This document shows positions 46,112-56,945 of a stretch of 64,000 nucleotides of DNA, in pieces. Each line of letters opens with the position of its first letter. Position 1 is the stretch's first letter. A program made the translations under genes and the position numbers. The DNA is from Puccinia triticina (taxonomy: Eukaryota; Basidiomycota; Pucciniomycetes; Pucciniales; Pucciniaceae): contig NC_070568.1 of the NCBI RefSeq assembly GCF_026914185.1, forward strand, positions 5,228,001-5,292,000. Reading direction: 5' to 3'. Below the pieces are notes generated by a model that was given only the letters and a program-made list of their open reading frames with translations, was not told where the DNA came from and did no database searches.

Positions 46112-46498
46112 TTAATGGTCCAATCTATATGATGCGTTGTCTTTGGAGGGAGGCAGGTACTGCCTGATATTCAGGAGGCTCGTCGTGGCCCAGGCGAAGC
46201 TGGATACCTCGTTTAGAGCCTTTGGGCCGTCTAGAATTGAAGTAAAATAGTCCGGGTTAATTCTGCTTTCTAGCCAGCGAATCCGCTTTTTCAGGATCAT
46301 CCGCTCAAGTCGACACTTATGGCTGAACCAGATGGAGTGAGCCGCGTTCTCCTGCTCTCTACACTCTAGCACCGCGTCTTGAGCCAAGGCGCCTGCCTTC
46401 TCAGCCTGCCTTCTCATTAGCCTCGAGTCCTTCATGCCCTGGACTCTAGGAGATGAGGATCGGAAGTTGGTTGAGACAGAACAGATGTTTTCATGCAA
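46112..46498 (-). CDS. hypothetical protein, 128 aa
   Basis: A single open frame with a plausible protein composition. It has a charged helix (RRQAEKAGALAQDAVLEC), His/Cys in HSIWFSHKCRLER, and a basic stretch (MILKKRIRWLESR). There is no signal peptide, membrane segment or recognised domain. It follows the ARPC5 stop by about 90 bases in the same direction. It could be a small gene or a terminal exon of something larger; CTCCTAG near 46440 could be an acceptor. Confidence 0.4.
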   Translation of the reverse strand: MHENICSVSTNFRSSSPRVQGMKDSRLMRRQAEKAGALAQDAVLECREQENAAHSIWFSHKCRLERMILKKRIRWLESRINPDYFTSILDGPKALNEVSSFAWATTSLLNIRQYLPPSKDNASYRLDH

Positions 46499-46590
46499 AT
46501 TTTCATAAACACTTTTCGAGTTGGCTTCGTACTTGTAGTTTTGATCTGTCTCGTAGTTTTACTCTGATTGGGATAAGATTACCGGAATTC

Positions 46591-47408
46591 TTACACTCTT
46601 CTGCGATCAGTCATAACCCTAACAATACAGCCCGTTCCGGCAACTTCCGTTAGCTAGTGATGATGAACCGGGTGGCAGGAAGAATGGGAAAATGGCAGCA
46701 GGTGGGGGAGAGTCAGCCTTTAGTGCACTTTTTTTTAAGAAATCATGCAGGTTAAAACTAACCTTTTCATGCCAATTGAGTAAGACGGCCGAATTGCTAT
46801 CTCCGATCGAGCTCATGCCCTTGTACAGATATTTCATGAGCCAATCCTGTTCGGATTGGTCAAAAGATTGGACGATCGATGCAATCTCAGAAGTGCGAGT
46901 TGACGACAATGTCTCGATGACTGAGGAAAGCGTCAGGGACTTTGCGGTGTCAAGGGCCGATGAGGAGGGGCCGTAGGGTGGCGAAGTTAATAGTAGCTTT
47001 AAAGCTGATGCCACATCGCCGCTGGAGGGTAGGGTGTCAGTTTTCAGATCAAAGCCGTACGGAAGATCACGACTTCCTGGAGGACAGTGGAGGACAACCA
47101 AAGCTCTTGAAGAAGACCAGCCAAGACTAACCGAGTCAGAAATGATCGAGCTTGAGTGGTCTTAGATTGTGCCTCAGCCAAGACTTCTTCCGCTGACCTA
47201 GGGTCGTGAGTGTATAACTCTGGATGAGGGTGACGAGAAGAAGTGGAATCAAATCTGGATCAGTGCGTTGCTCTTCCGAAACAAAGGGGGAAGTGAATCT
47301 AAGATGCAACTGGATTAACACCACAAAAGCAAAGATCCTCTGACCTTCTTCAGTCACTGCGTCATCGTCATAAGCATCGATGTCTATCTTTCGGTACGCG
47401 GTGTCCAT
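46591..47408 (-). CDS. ARPC5: Arp2/3 complex 16-kDa subunit
   Basis: Four exons by phase: 47408-47345, 47192-47132, 47021-46763 and 46653-46591. The product is 148 aa, the usual length. It is part of the seven-subunit Arp2/3 complex that nucleates branched actin at patches. Diagnostic stretches are YRKIDIDAYDDD at the start, GDVASALKLLLTSPPYG, the family core LMKYLYKGM..AVLLNWHEK, and the terminal GTGCIVRVMTDRRRV. The start is fixed by the family's RK(I/V)D(I/V)D motif close to Met. It is divergent to COG5, with 228 bases between the two ATGs. Confidence 0.93.
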
Positions 47409-47636
47409 ATCATCCGTATGCGAAGAGACCGGGCAAGTCGTTAGCTGGTTCAGCTGTTTGGTGCAGGGCAGTGCGTCATGGCCATGTCTCCCCGACGCGA
47501 GCTCCGGTGCACCCGCCGGATCGGATATGCCTCTTACCGGGGCCGTTGGGTGCCCACTGCCGGCAGGTGAGGAGGCAAGCTACATATCTGTTCGCAACTT
47601 CTACATCAAGACGAACGTCAACCGAGCCTCCTCCCG
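47409..47636. promoter_or_regulatory. shared divergent promoter ARPC5 / COG5
   Basis: This 228-base spacer between two start codons pointing outward must contain both leaders and both promoters. No clear TATA is visible. GC content is higher than in the repeats around it. Confidence 0.6.
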
Positions 47637-50620
47637 ATGGACAGCAAACAGCCGACGACCGATGGATCAGATCCATATCAGATCCCACCAGGTACACCCA
47701 TTTCATCCAGCCATCATCCGCCGTCCTTCGTTCTCCACATGTTGACCAGGTTCATGTTTTTACATTCATTAGATTAAGCTATATAACACGCTGATAACAA
47801 AACATCCCCTTTCACATCAGAATACCAAGTCTATCTCGATCCAGATTTCGATCCCCAGGAATTCGCCAATTCGGTGCTCAACAACGAGCCCTACCATGCC
47901 ACCGACATTTCCCAATTCGCATCGGGCGACGTGAGTGCGGTGCTCTCGAAGCTGAACCTGGGCATCGAGGATATCACGAAGCAGATCCGATCCCAGGTGA
48001 GCACCCACCATCTGAAGCTGCTCACCAAGGCAAGCGCGGTAGCATCGCTCGAACGGCCCCTCCAAGCGGTCAAAGATGCGCTCCATCAACTCGACGCCAA
48101 CGTCGAAAGACTGCACAAGAAAATCGGGAACCGCCATGCGACTCTCGAAGACGCTCTCGCTAGATTGGACCGCTACCAGGCGGCCGCCGAGCTCTCGCGG
48201 AAAACCAGCCGGTTTGTCACCCTGGCCAAGCGCCTCGAAGCCCAGATGGCCGAACTGGATCTTAGCCCGCCCAACCTCCTCCTCCAAAAAGACACCTCAA
48301 AGAACCCTTCCATTTCCCGCGATCAGCACGAACTCTTCTTGGCCGAAAGCGCCCTGACCCTATCCGAGCTAGAGAGGCTCCTGGATTCTGAGCTCGAGAC
48401 AGCATCGATCGAGGGGAGCGCTCCAGCAGGAGAAGAGCCGAGTCCACAAACGCTGGCCTCCATCCGCTCCCTCACGGCCATCCAGCCACACGTCCAGACG
48501 ATCGTCTCGGCCCGGAAGAAGGTCGAGGAGCAGATGTCCAGGATCCTCAACCAGGGCCTCGTCCAGCTCGACCGGGCCATGCTCTCCTCCTCCTTCCAAA
48601 CCGCCTACAACCTCTCCATCCTCGACCGCTCCGTAGGCTCGATGATCTTCGAACTCACCGAGCTCATCGGCAAGAAGATCAAGCTCGCCTTCGATCTCAA
48701 TTCCTTGGCCAGAGAAGCCGGCGCAAATGGTCTCTCTCCCTCCCTTCCCTCCCTCCCTTTTATCCAACCCCTCGCTAACACTCCCTTTTCCCTCTCACAG
48801 ACCCCCAACCAACGTCCAGTTTCGGCTACAAATCCCGCGCCAGAACCGAGCCCACAGCGGCAACTCTGCCCCAATGGACGAGTACATTATGGGCCCGGCT
48901 CGAAGGCTTGATCGACGACCTGAGCACGAGCTGTGTCAAAGTCTACACCCTCGAGAAAGTCCTGGAATGGAAGAAGGATCCGGTCTCTGGCGTCCCGTTC
49001 CTCGAGGTCGTCACTAGCTCTGGATCAATGCTCGAAGAACGTCCTAGCACCGTGTTCTGGACCACGCTCAGTAGCGCTTTGAGCAAGGAGACTCGCGAAA
49101 CGCTAAGAAGTTAGCCATTGTTGTGCGGCTTGATTTTTTTTGAGAGAGAGATATTAGACTAATGTGTGTGCATTAGCATCGAACTTCATTGCACAAACCC
49201 TGACGGCCAATTATCCGCATCTCCTGCGACTATTCCAGGAGTTTTTCTCGCGGATCTCCTTGCACACGCACACGATATACAACTCGAGCAGCCAATCGCC
49301 GGAGACGATCCTGACCTTGCGGGCGGTCTTGCCGCTGGAAAACATATACCTGAATCGGGTGATGACGAAGATGACGGATGCGGGCAATGGACGGGCGGAG
49401 AAGCTCACCACGGTGCTCGCGAACGAGCTCGATGCGGCTAGGTTCGACCCCTTGTTGGTCCGCTCGGTCTGTAGAAAAGCGAAAGAAGTCGTCGACAATT
49501 ACCTCAAACGAGTCGAGAATAGAGTTGAGTTCCACCCAAAGAACCCAACATAAAGAGAATCATTCCGCTGAAGATGTTTCTTGATTAGATTGTGACGGAT
49601 TATCAGGCAACCTCATTGGCAGGACCGAGTGCCACACCTTCTCAAATCACGAACATCGATATCTTCAACAACCTTTCAGAGCTGTCCCGGCAGCTGGTCC
49701 GGGCGCTGCACGACTATCCGGAGGAGATCAAGAAGCTGATGGAGGGTACGATAGAGCTGGCGGGCAAGATGCGGGAAGGGATCATCCGGCCGATCGTAGC
49801 CTCGATCACGCGGGAGCTGAACATGATTATCTCCAAGATGCACGTCCAATTCCGGCCGACGAACGCGTCGAGCAATGGGATGTACATGCAGGAGCTGCGT
49901 GCCAAGCTGGCGCTGGTCCGGCACGAACTCCTGGCCCGACTGGAGCCCGCCCATCTCGAGCCCCTCTTGCTCGAGCTGACTGCGGAGGTCCTGGGCAGCT
50001 TCCTGTTCCATGCCAGTCTGATGACGCCGTTGACAGAGACGCTGAAGCTGCGCCTGGCGGGCGAGGTGGCCGAGCTGGAGTTCGAGGTCACCCAGTTCCT
50101 GGTCCACGACCAGGCCCGCATGGGCCCCTCCCTCCGCCCTCCCGGCATCGACAAGCAGCCACACGACAGCAAAAACAACAACGATAATGAGGATGATGAT
50201 GATGATGGGGAGGCGCGGGAGGAGAGAAGGATGGAGGTGGCCCGACTGCTGGACGACCTGAAGATCTTCCGGCAAGTCCTCTTCGCCGACACGGCCTCCG
50301 AACTATCACTTCTACTCCGTCAATCGACGCTCGACGTTCTGCTGGTCGTCCACATCTTGCTCGTCAAACACCAGTCCGACTTCCCCTCCGCCTCCGACAA
50401 AGCCCATCCTCAGGTGCTGCTCATCCACCAACGCAACGCTTGGACGGCCCCCGAATACGCCAGATGGGTCCAGGAATATCGCCAAGATAATCGCCACAGG
50501 GAGCCCCTTCGTGTCTTTCGCTCTTATCTCGACGAGGTCTTCGATGAGATCCAGTCTGTTCCTGATGATCGTCTTCCCGAGCTCCAATGGCTCCGCTTGG
50601 CCCGCCAGTTCCTCGAGTAA
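47637..50620 (+). CDS. COG5: conserved oligomeric Golgi complex subunit 5
   Basis: Five exons by phase: 47637-47691, 47821-48729, 48801-49109, 49177-49523 and 49589-50620. The product is 883 aa. It is a subunit of the COG tether that recycles glycosylation enzymes in retrograde Golgi transport. The N-terminal coiled-coil region is clear (FDPQEFANSVL, SLERPLQAVKDALHQLDANVERLHKKI, LARLDRYQAAAELSRK), followed by the family core (LWARLEGLIDDLSTSCVKVYTLEKVLEWKKDP). The C-terminal half has YPHLLRLFQEFF and RIVTDYQATSLAGPSATPSQ. An acidic insert (EDDDDDGE) lies near 50190-50215. No break is seen. GC-rich codons give long shadow frames on both strands. Confidence 0.93.
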
Positions 50621-52147
50621 AACTCTCCTGTATTCTTCCGTCATCTCTATTTCGTCCAGTCTTTTGTGTTAGAGTCTTCGTTTTGTTCTCTCTCTCTCTC
50701 TTTTTGGTCGGCCTTGCGATAAGTAGATTCTTCAGTGATGCTTATCATACTTATTTGTGGGTTGAGATTAGATAGATGATTGGTCGTGAGAATGCCCACC
50801 CGTCAAACGTTGCACTTTTCTGGCATCTCGTGTCCATACATCAGGGCTGATTCACATGTGTTGAGGAGGTCTCACTGCCACTTGCAGTCCAGCCTGTCTC
50901 GGACAGGCTATTTGCCAGAGGCTACGGAAGTTTTGCCGATAGCCAGTACGTCAGCCCTCATACAAATCCGGTCTCGACCACCCTTTATTATCCTCAAATG
51001 TCCAAGTCCGGCGTCTCGCTCGACTCTGAAATCTCCATAGGCAAGCAATGAGCAGGAGTCGCACGAACACGGAACCTCCAAAGCAAACTATAGCCAGTCT
51101 CACAACCGCAGGCGAGTCGGGCGTGGTTCTAAGATCCTCTTACATCAAGTCACGAGCTTAACAAAGCCTCACTGTGAGAGTCCCGAAGGGGCAGCCCCGC
51201 AGGGTCTCTGTCTCGCCGCGCCCCCCGCTAGGGGAGGGACTTCTGCTCAGTTGACTTGCATCAAGCGCTCCTCAGAGATACGAGTGGCAATCACAAGCGC
51301 CAAACAATCAGCACCCCAGCATAGGCCCGATCTCGTCGGGGCTCTACGGCCGCTAGCCAGCCTCCTGAAGCGACTGATCCTGGATGTGACAGGATTGCCG
51401 ACTTGCGCAAAGTGCCCTTGGATGGTTTCGCGGGCTCCCTCAAGATTCCATCCCGACCGTTCCGACCCAGTGGCGAATACACTGGAACTGGGCTACTCGG
51501 AGATTCCTCCCAGGGGGACTCTGAAGAACCCCTCCGTGCTGCGATCTCGCCGCCTCACACGATCCGAACTTAACTAAGTCCCTCTCTCGCCTGAGGCTTT
51601 GCCGGCAAAGCCTCAGGCAAGAGAGGGACTTAGTTAAGTTCGCACACGATCCATGTCTCTGTTCCGAGCTCGAAACTGGCTAAGACACCATCCAAGGAAG
51701 CCGCCCGGCTCGCGGCTCGGGACTCCCTTGAAACCGCGCGTCTGCCCACAGGATACGCGAATGCGATCGATCTGGAAGCTGGTGTGTTGCCAGAATGGGA
51801 ACAGCGTGCGCATCGATGTTCCAGTCCCGGGCCGACGATGAAGCTCAACCCAGTCCCTCCAAGTCAAACTCATCTGCAGGCGAGAGGGTAACGGGTGCTG
51901 GGCCGTCTCGAGATGTGTCTCACTCACGCGCATTGATTGATCTACGGGAGGGGGACACGGCCTCGAGTCGGGGCTCTCCCAGGAACTCGCAACGGCCCGA
52001 AAGAGTTTGTATCGCACTCTCACATTTTACTTAGGTGCCCAATTTTCCTTCTAATCATGTTTTTACTTTGAGTTCCTGTATGACTCATTGGTTGCTGCAT
52101 TTTTCGGTGTTTGGAATGATTTGGAATGGTATGTAGTCAGTTATATT
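50621..52147. other. intergenic repeats
   Basis: The 3' flank of COG5 with a (CT)n run at 50687-50701. 50770-52030 is made of repeat pieces with short hairpins (AGCCTGTCTCGGACAGGCT at about 50890). It also holds the 78-bp palindrome at 51565. ORFs on either strand are not gene-like. Confidence 0.5.
51565..51642. mobile_element. 78-bp near-perfect palindrome with 9-bp target duplication
   Basis: Arms of 39 bases (CGAACTTAACTAAGTCCCTC...) pair with one mismatch and no loop (centre GCC|GGC at 51603/51604). CACACGATC lies directly on both sides (51556-51564 and 51643-51651). It behaves like an inserted miniature TIR element reduced to its two ends. Related strings (TTAGTTAAG, GGGAGGGAC) occur at about 1200, 15010 and 54640. 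Confidence 0.85.
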
Positions 52148-53294
52148 TCATTGACTTTCAACTCGGATCTGAGCCAATCCTCGCAGCACCTCATGTACCT
52201 CTTCGGGACCACTAAGATGAAGAAATCCATTGTCCTGTGCCTCTTTCGGCGATCCGCCAACAACGACTCCATGAAAGCCCGCGGCACGCATGGCCTTGTG
52301 CATGCCCTCGTCGGCTACTTTATCACCAAAAGAGACTCCATGCGCAAATTCATGATTCGTGAGCTCTTGTATAACCACATCGCCCTTTCCCCGTTTCGTG
52401 TGGGCCAGCATGACCTGGGGTTTGCTTTTGTCAAGAACCGCTTCGTAATCTGTAGCGCCCACTTTGCGGAGCTCATTTTTGAGATAGGCCTGAGCTCGGT
52501 CACCACCATAGCTGGGGGCTGTGGAAAAACCAACAATTAGTGGATGGTTGGATTAGCATTTCCGTCGTGAGAGACTTACGAAATTCTATAATTGTTGAAA
52601 ACTGATGCTCCCCCTTTTTCTTCCAGCCATCCCCATCGGGTATTTTTATTTGTGAAAGTTTTGTTTCCCATGTTCTTGATTCAATTGTCGTGGGGTGAAA
52701 TCGACCTGAACCTGGGTATTTAACCATCATATTATGCTCGGCGGATAGTCCCAATTGAGGAACCCCTCCCAAGAGTTCTTGAAGTTTAGGTGCTGGCTTT
52801 GAAGATGCAACGTAAACCGTATGTCCGGCCCCCGTAAGGGGTGATAAGACTTCGTTCCGGAGAAATTCCATGTCTTTTTGAGGAGTTTCTTCGTTCTTGA
52901 CTTTTTTGACCAGAACTCCCTGGACGGATGTCAGAGTTTTTTTGGTTAGAAGGTTAAGATTTCCGTCAACTTGTGACCTCATTAAGTTTCGAGAAATTTT
53001 GTTCTCTTGTCGAGTGTGAATGAAACCTTACATTATAATCGCTGACCACCAAAATCGGGCGTTTAGTTAGACGGACACGTTCCTGGGCCGTGCTTATAAT
53101 TTTCGCAACGTCTTGTGGGGAACCGATGATCGCAGCAGGCAAACCTAGGAGTATGATCGAATGACGTCAGTAGAAATCCAGATAACGTGAGGATTCGATC
53201 AAGGAAGTTCATGATCACTGAATTCGTTGCGAAATAAAGATGTTTGAAACTTACAAATGCAAAGCACGAAGGTTACTAGGAGCTTGGATACCAT
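52148..53294 (-). CDS. secreted trehalose-phosphatase-like HAD protein
   Basis: Exons: 53294-53255, 53144-53032, about 52980-52580 and 52518-52148. The junction between the second and third is not resolved: no acceptor gives both good phase and normal intron length. Residues 1-~15 are a short signal peptide (MVSKLLVTFVLCIC). The body matches the trehalose-6-phosphate phosphatase fold: RPILVVSDYN, HTVYVASSKPAPKLQELLGGVPQLGLSAEHNMMVKYPG, VMLAHTKRGKGDVVIQEL and FGDKVADEGMHKAM. The usual DYDGT nucleophile motif reads SDYN, which keeps the first Asp and loses the second. It may be secreted and catalytically altered. Confidence 0.65.
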
Positions 53295-54726
53295 TTTAGG
53301 ATTGGTTAGATGTATTTAATTCAAAAAATGAATGTCGGTTAAAAGAAAGATGGTGGAGTAACGAGGGACAAGTGATGGTTACTGATGAGTGTGGATGGGT
53401 GGGAAATAGTCACGTATTTTTAGTCAACTGGTATAGCAGGGTAATGGCACGAAAGGACAGTGAAAGCTCAAATGGGTACGGGTGTGATTCGTACTATGTA
53501 GATGAGTGAGGACAAGAGGATCGACTGGCCTGCAGGGTCTATTTATACCCTGCGGCAAGAACCGAAAAGAGGGCGTTCCCTCAGGGAGAGCCCTGAGGGG
53601 CTCGAGGCGTAACAAGGAGATGAAGGGGTAACCAGCGAGGTATCTAAGGGAACAAGCCGGGATACAAGAATAGAAACGGGCCTAAGGCCCAAACACGGGA
53701 TGCATCGAAACATGGAAAGGAAGCATGGAAGGCACCCTCGTCGTCTTGAGGCAGTCGCGAGGATAGCCAAGCCCGGGCGAGGGCAAGGGTATGGCTGGAA
53801 GCGTCGGAGCCCGCCGGAAGGGCGAAAAATCCTGAAACGAGGGAAGGCCCAAGCCCATTGGGAGGGCGAGGGTCGGGTGAATCTTGGAGCCGGTGTCCGG
53901 TCACGGGCACGGCGACACTGGCAAGCTCCAAAGGAAGCTCAATCATGCTCACAAACATGTGGATACTACCTATTTTGAAACTGAACAGCTTCGAAACCTG
54001 AAGATTTGTCTGAACACCGGGCGGATGGATCGTAAAACCAGGTCCACAGACACGTTGAGAGACCAGTTTCTGGCGGATTCTTGTTTCGAAAAGTTCAAAA
54101 CAAGTTCTAAAACCAGCAGTTTTCGGTGTGCGGAAAAGTTACCCTACAGATCCAATCCAATTCCTTTGCACAACATCCAATGAGTTACTTCCCACCGCGT
54201 CTCATCATCAAGTAGTTCCGCAAAAAGAGTATTGTTATCTCCGGTGAGTGCTCCCCGGAGAAGTTCACCGATGAGCTCTCCCCGGAGAAATTCTCACACG
54301 GAGAAGTTCTCACATGAGTTCTCCCCGGAGAAGTTCTCCGATGAGTTCTCCAGTGAGCTCTCCAGTGAGTCCTTCAATGAGTTCTCCGTGGAGAACTGAA
54401 TTTTTGATTACCTCGGTGAGGCACATAATCGATATTTCGATTTCATCGATTTGTGACATCCCGAGGTTCATTTGCCTCGGTGGGTAGCAAACCGAGCTGG
54501 ATTTCATCGGTTGGCAGCATCCGAACATCAGGATGCTCGTTTGAACTCGCAGCCGAGCATTGATTCATCGGTGGCTGGTGCCCGAGGTTGATTCGGCTCA
54601 CAACCATTCGGAGACGCTTCGCGGCTCCTCAGAGAGGCTTAGTTAAGCTCGAGATTAACTGGGATGTGCACATCCGATGCTTATGTTGGCAGTGAACTTA
54701 CGGGGGCTGACAAACTGCGTGAATCT
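53295..54726. other. intergenic upstream of the trehalose-phosphatase-like gene
   Basis: A TATTTATA box lies at about 53539 on the + strand. GC-rich hairpin sequence (CCCTCAGGGAGAGCCCTGAGG) follows at 53578-53600. No gene is supported. The short ORFs from 53543 to 54183 are on opposite strands and incoherent. Confidence 0.45.
54235..54405. repeat. CTCCCCGGAGAA palindromic repeat cluster
   Basis: About seven variants of (GA)TGAG(C/T)TCTCCCCGGAGAA with a self-complementary core. It is a short cousin in style, not in sequence, of the GATGACCGG arrays. Confidence 0.7.
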
Positions 54727-55321
54727 TGTAAAAACCCCGGGGAAGGAAGAAAAGGTACCACCCGACTACACGATCGTAGCGGGCATCAACTCTCCCCCGG
54801 AGAGGTATACACCAGGCCATAACACTCCCCCGCAAGCCAATATCACTGATAACAGAGGTGATATTGGATTGGACACCAAATGGACTGGTGTGAAACTACA
54901 TACAAATCTAAGTGTTACTCCCCGACAGACTTGTTAACTGTCAACTTTCACGCATACTGGCTACTATACTAATGCTATTTTTTAAAGACTATACTATGAT
55001 TTATCTTAAAATGGGACTTTTGGCACCCATGAACCGTGGAACTATTTTAAGGCAACCACACTCCTAAACCAATAATCAATAATATGCTTATATGTAAGAC
55101 TAGGAGTAGCTAACACAGTTATGTCATGTTATGTGAGGGTTACAAGCTGGGGAGATGTGACATGTGCGAGATGCAGGCAATGGGAATTGAACACGCAACA
55201 GAGATAACGCTGGGCTCATAACCTGTAAAAACCCCGGGGAAGGAAGAAAAGGTACCACCCGACTACACGATCGTAGCGGGCATCAACTCTCCCCCGGAGA
55301 GGTATACACCAGGCCATAACA
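54727..55321 (-). mobile_element. TRIM (miniature LTR retrotransposon)
   Basis: Two LTRs of 98 bases (54727-54824 and 55224-55321) are identical. The 399-base interior has no ORF of note. A primer site complementary to the initiator-Met tRNA anticodon arm lies directly next to the right LTR, and a polypurine stretch (complement of 54826-54831) lies next to the left LTR, so the element lies on the minus strand. The target duplication AATCT is present at 54722-54726 and 55322-55326. Identical LTRs indicate a very recent insertion. It must be moved by proteins made elsewhere. Confidence 0.95.
55209..55223 (-). other. TRIM primer binding site
   Basis: The plus strand reads GCTGGGCTCATAACC, which matches the anticodon stem-loop of initiator tRNA-Met. 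It is the same site type as at 11750 in the copia element, though the LTRs of the two elements differ. Confidence 0.75.
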
Positions 55322-55944
55322 AATCTGAACAAAGGGTCTGCATGGATGTGTTTTTGCAGCGCAATACTCAAATACACCACATGCCTTGCCAGTGTCTCAG
55401 TCTGCATTCGCCAAGTTTCCACCTCAGCTCCACTGGTATCCCTGATTGTGTCCGCTCAAGTTGTTGGCTGGCCCGCAACCAGAATTAGTCATGTCTTAGC
55501 TTATCTGAAGCCCTCAGGAAGATTAAGCGGGGACTGGTAGTTAGGGATGACTTTCAGTTGGCGCGCTGACGCGGCGTCCCCAAGGCCATGTGCCAATAGG
55601 GGGGTTCACGATTGGATTTTTGGTTGCTGGTGGCCCCATAAAATGTTGCTTGCTGGTGCCCAAGTTGGGCCATAAAATTACCACCAGAAATGGTAAAACT
55701 TTGCTGGTCATCCAACAGGGACCAGCAAAATTTTAGACTCACGAGTGAACAGACCGGCACCCCTTCAATACCAGTCATCACCTGGAATGCATACCTCCAT
55801 CCGATGGCCGGTGATCAACACGGGTCATCGGGTCAAGTACACACTCAGAGCATCCGCATCCGTGTCAACTCTTCCCCAACACCGGTGATTGGACACAGGC
55901 ACACACCCCACTCGATGACCAACCCGGTCATCGAGTGGATACAC

Positions 55945-56945
55945 AGGACCCAGGAAAGCCCCTATGGAACACAGTAACCAAAATGTATGATTTTTTTGTC
56001 AAAAAAACAAAAAACCTACGCACCCCAGATGTATGAATGGTCATTTTGGCTGGTAAAGGTACTCACCTCAATTGTATGAATTTTTTCTGAGGGCAAGGGG
56101 GGTAGTAACCAAAAATGTATGAGAATCAGGGGCTCAAGCTAAGGTTGAAATCCTTGTCTGTAATGATTTTTCAGTCTGAATCAAGTCTACAGTTCTAGGC
56201 TGGAGCGGTACCACACTCACCTACCCTCCGGCTGTGGCTCCAGTACCACCACCACAAGTATATACAAAGTATATCAATCCACCTCCCCCTGTGCCACCCA
56301 ATCAATCCACAGGTTGCATCCCACTTTCTGTCCTTCTTATTAACAACGGTGGGCCGCTACGCTAAACTATCCGTAGCGTGCGCTATCTGCTAGTTTAGCG
56401 TTGCGTAGTTCCTGACACATTGCCGTTAGTTGTAGCGCCCGCTACGGGCCGCTACGCTACGCTAACGGGCGCTAACAGCGCTATCAGCTTTTTTAGCGGT
56501 TGAATAGCACTGCTAGCGCTGATAGCGGCGATAGAGGCCCTGTAGTTTCAAGGGGTGCCTGTTAGCGGTAGCGGGCAATCACTGCCCGCTAACGGAAAAC
56601 CCTGTCATTTGTAGTTTAGATCTGCTACGCTGCGCTGAACTATGGACTAAATGTAGCGTAGTGGCCCACCGTTGTTATTAACCCTGCCCAAGTGACCCCA
56701 TTCCCCCCCCCTCAACAGTTAAAGCAGTCTGGTTCCCAGTTTTTTTCTTTTCTTGCCCCCCCCCCCCCCTTGGCAGCAGCATCAATGCTGCCCAATAAAA
56801 CGTAGGCACAAAATTTGTATGAATTTTTAGACCAAGCTCTGAACCTACACACAAAACGTGTATGAATGAGCTCCAAAAATGTATGAATTTTTCAAAAATA
56901 TGGGAATTCAGGTTACTGTGTTCCATAGGGGCTTTCCTGGGTCCT
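55945..56945. mobile_element. MITE of the AGGACCCTGG/AGGACCCAGG family
   Basis: Inverted ends of about 35 bases (AGGACCCAGGAAAGCCCC / complement). The 8-bp target duplication GGATACAC is at 55937-55944 and 56946-56953. ATGTATGA motifs lie near both ends, as in 30465-30967. C runs lie at 56703-56711 and 56756-56769. It contains a nested 331-bp element. Confidence 0.93.
56344..56674. mobile_element. innermost MITE (CAACGGTGGGCC ends)
   Basis: The ends are CAACGGTGGGCCGCTACGC and an imperfect complement (GCGTAGTGGCCCACCGTTG). The flank TTATTAA is repeated (56337-56343 and 56675-56681). The interior is full of TAGCG/CGCTA motifs. It is inserted inside 55945-56945. Confidence 0.8.

Noticed and set aside
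49676..50309. Long antisense ORFs over COG5
   Set aside because: They are shadows of a GC-rich exon; they lack domains, and the sense frame fits COG5 across five exons.
50768..52030. Several ORFs on both strands between COG5 and the trehalose-phosphatase-like gene
   Set aside because: They overlap hairpins and repeat pieces shared with other parts of the window and show no consistent coding signal.
55209..55223. tRNA-like anticodon arm (initiator Met)
   Set aside because: Only the anticodon stem-loop is present and it abuts an LTR, so it is a primer site, not a tRNA gene. The same holds for 11750-11767.
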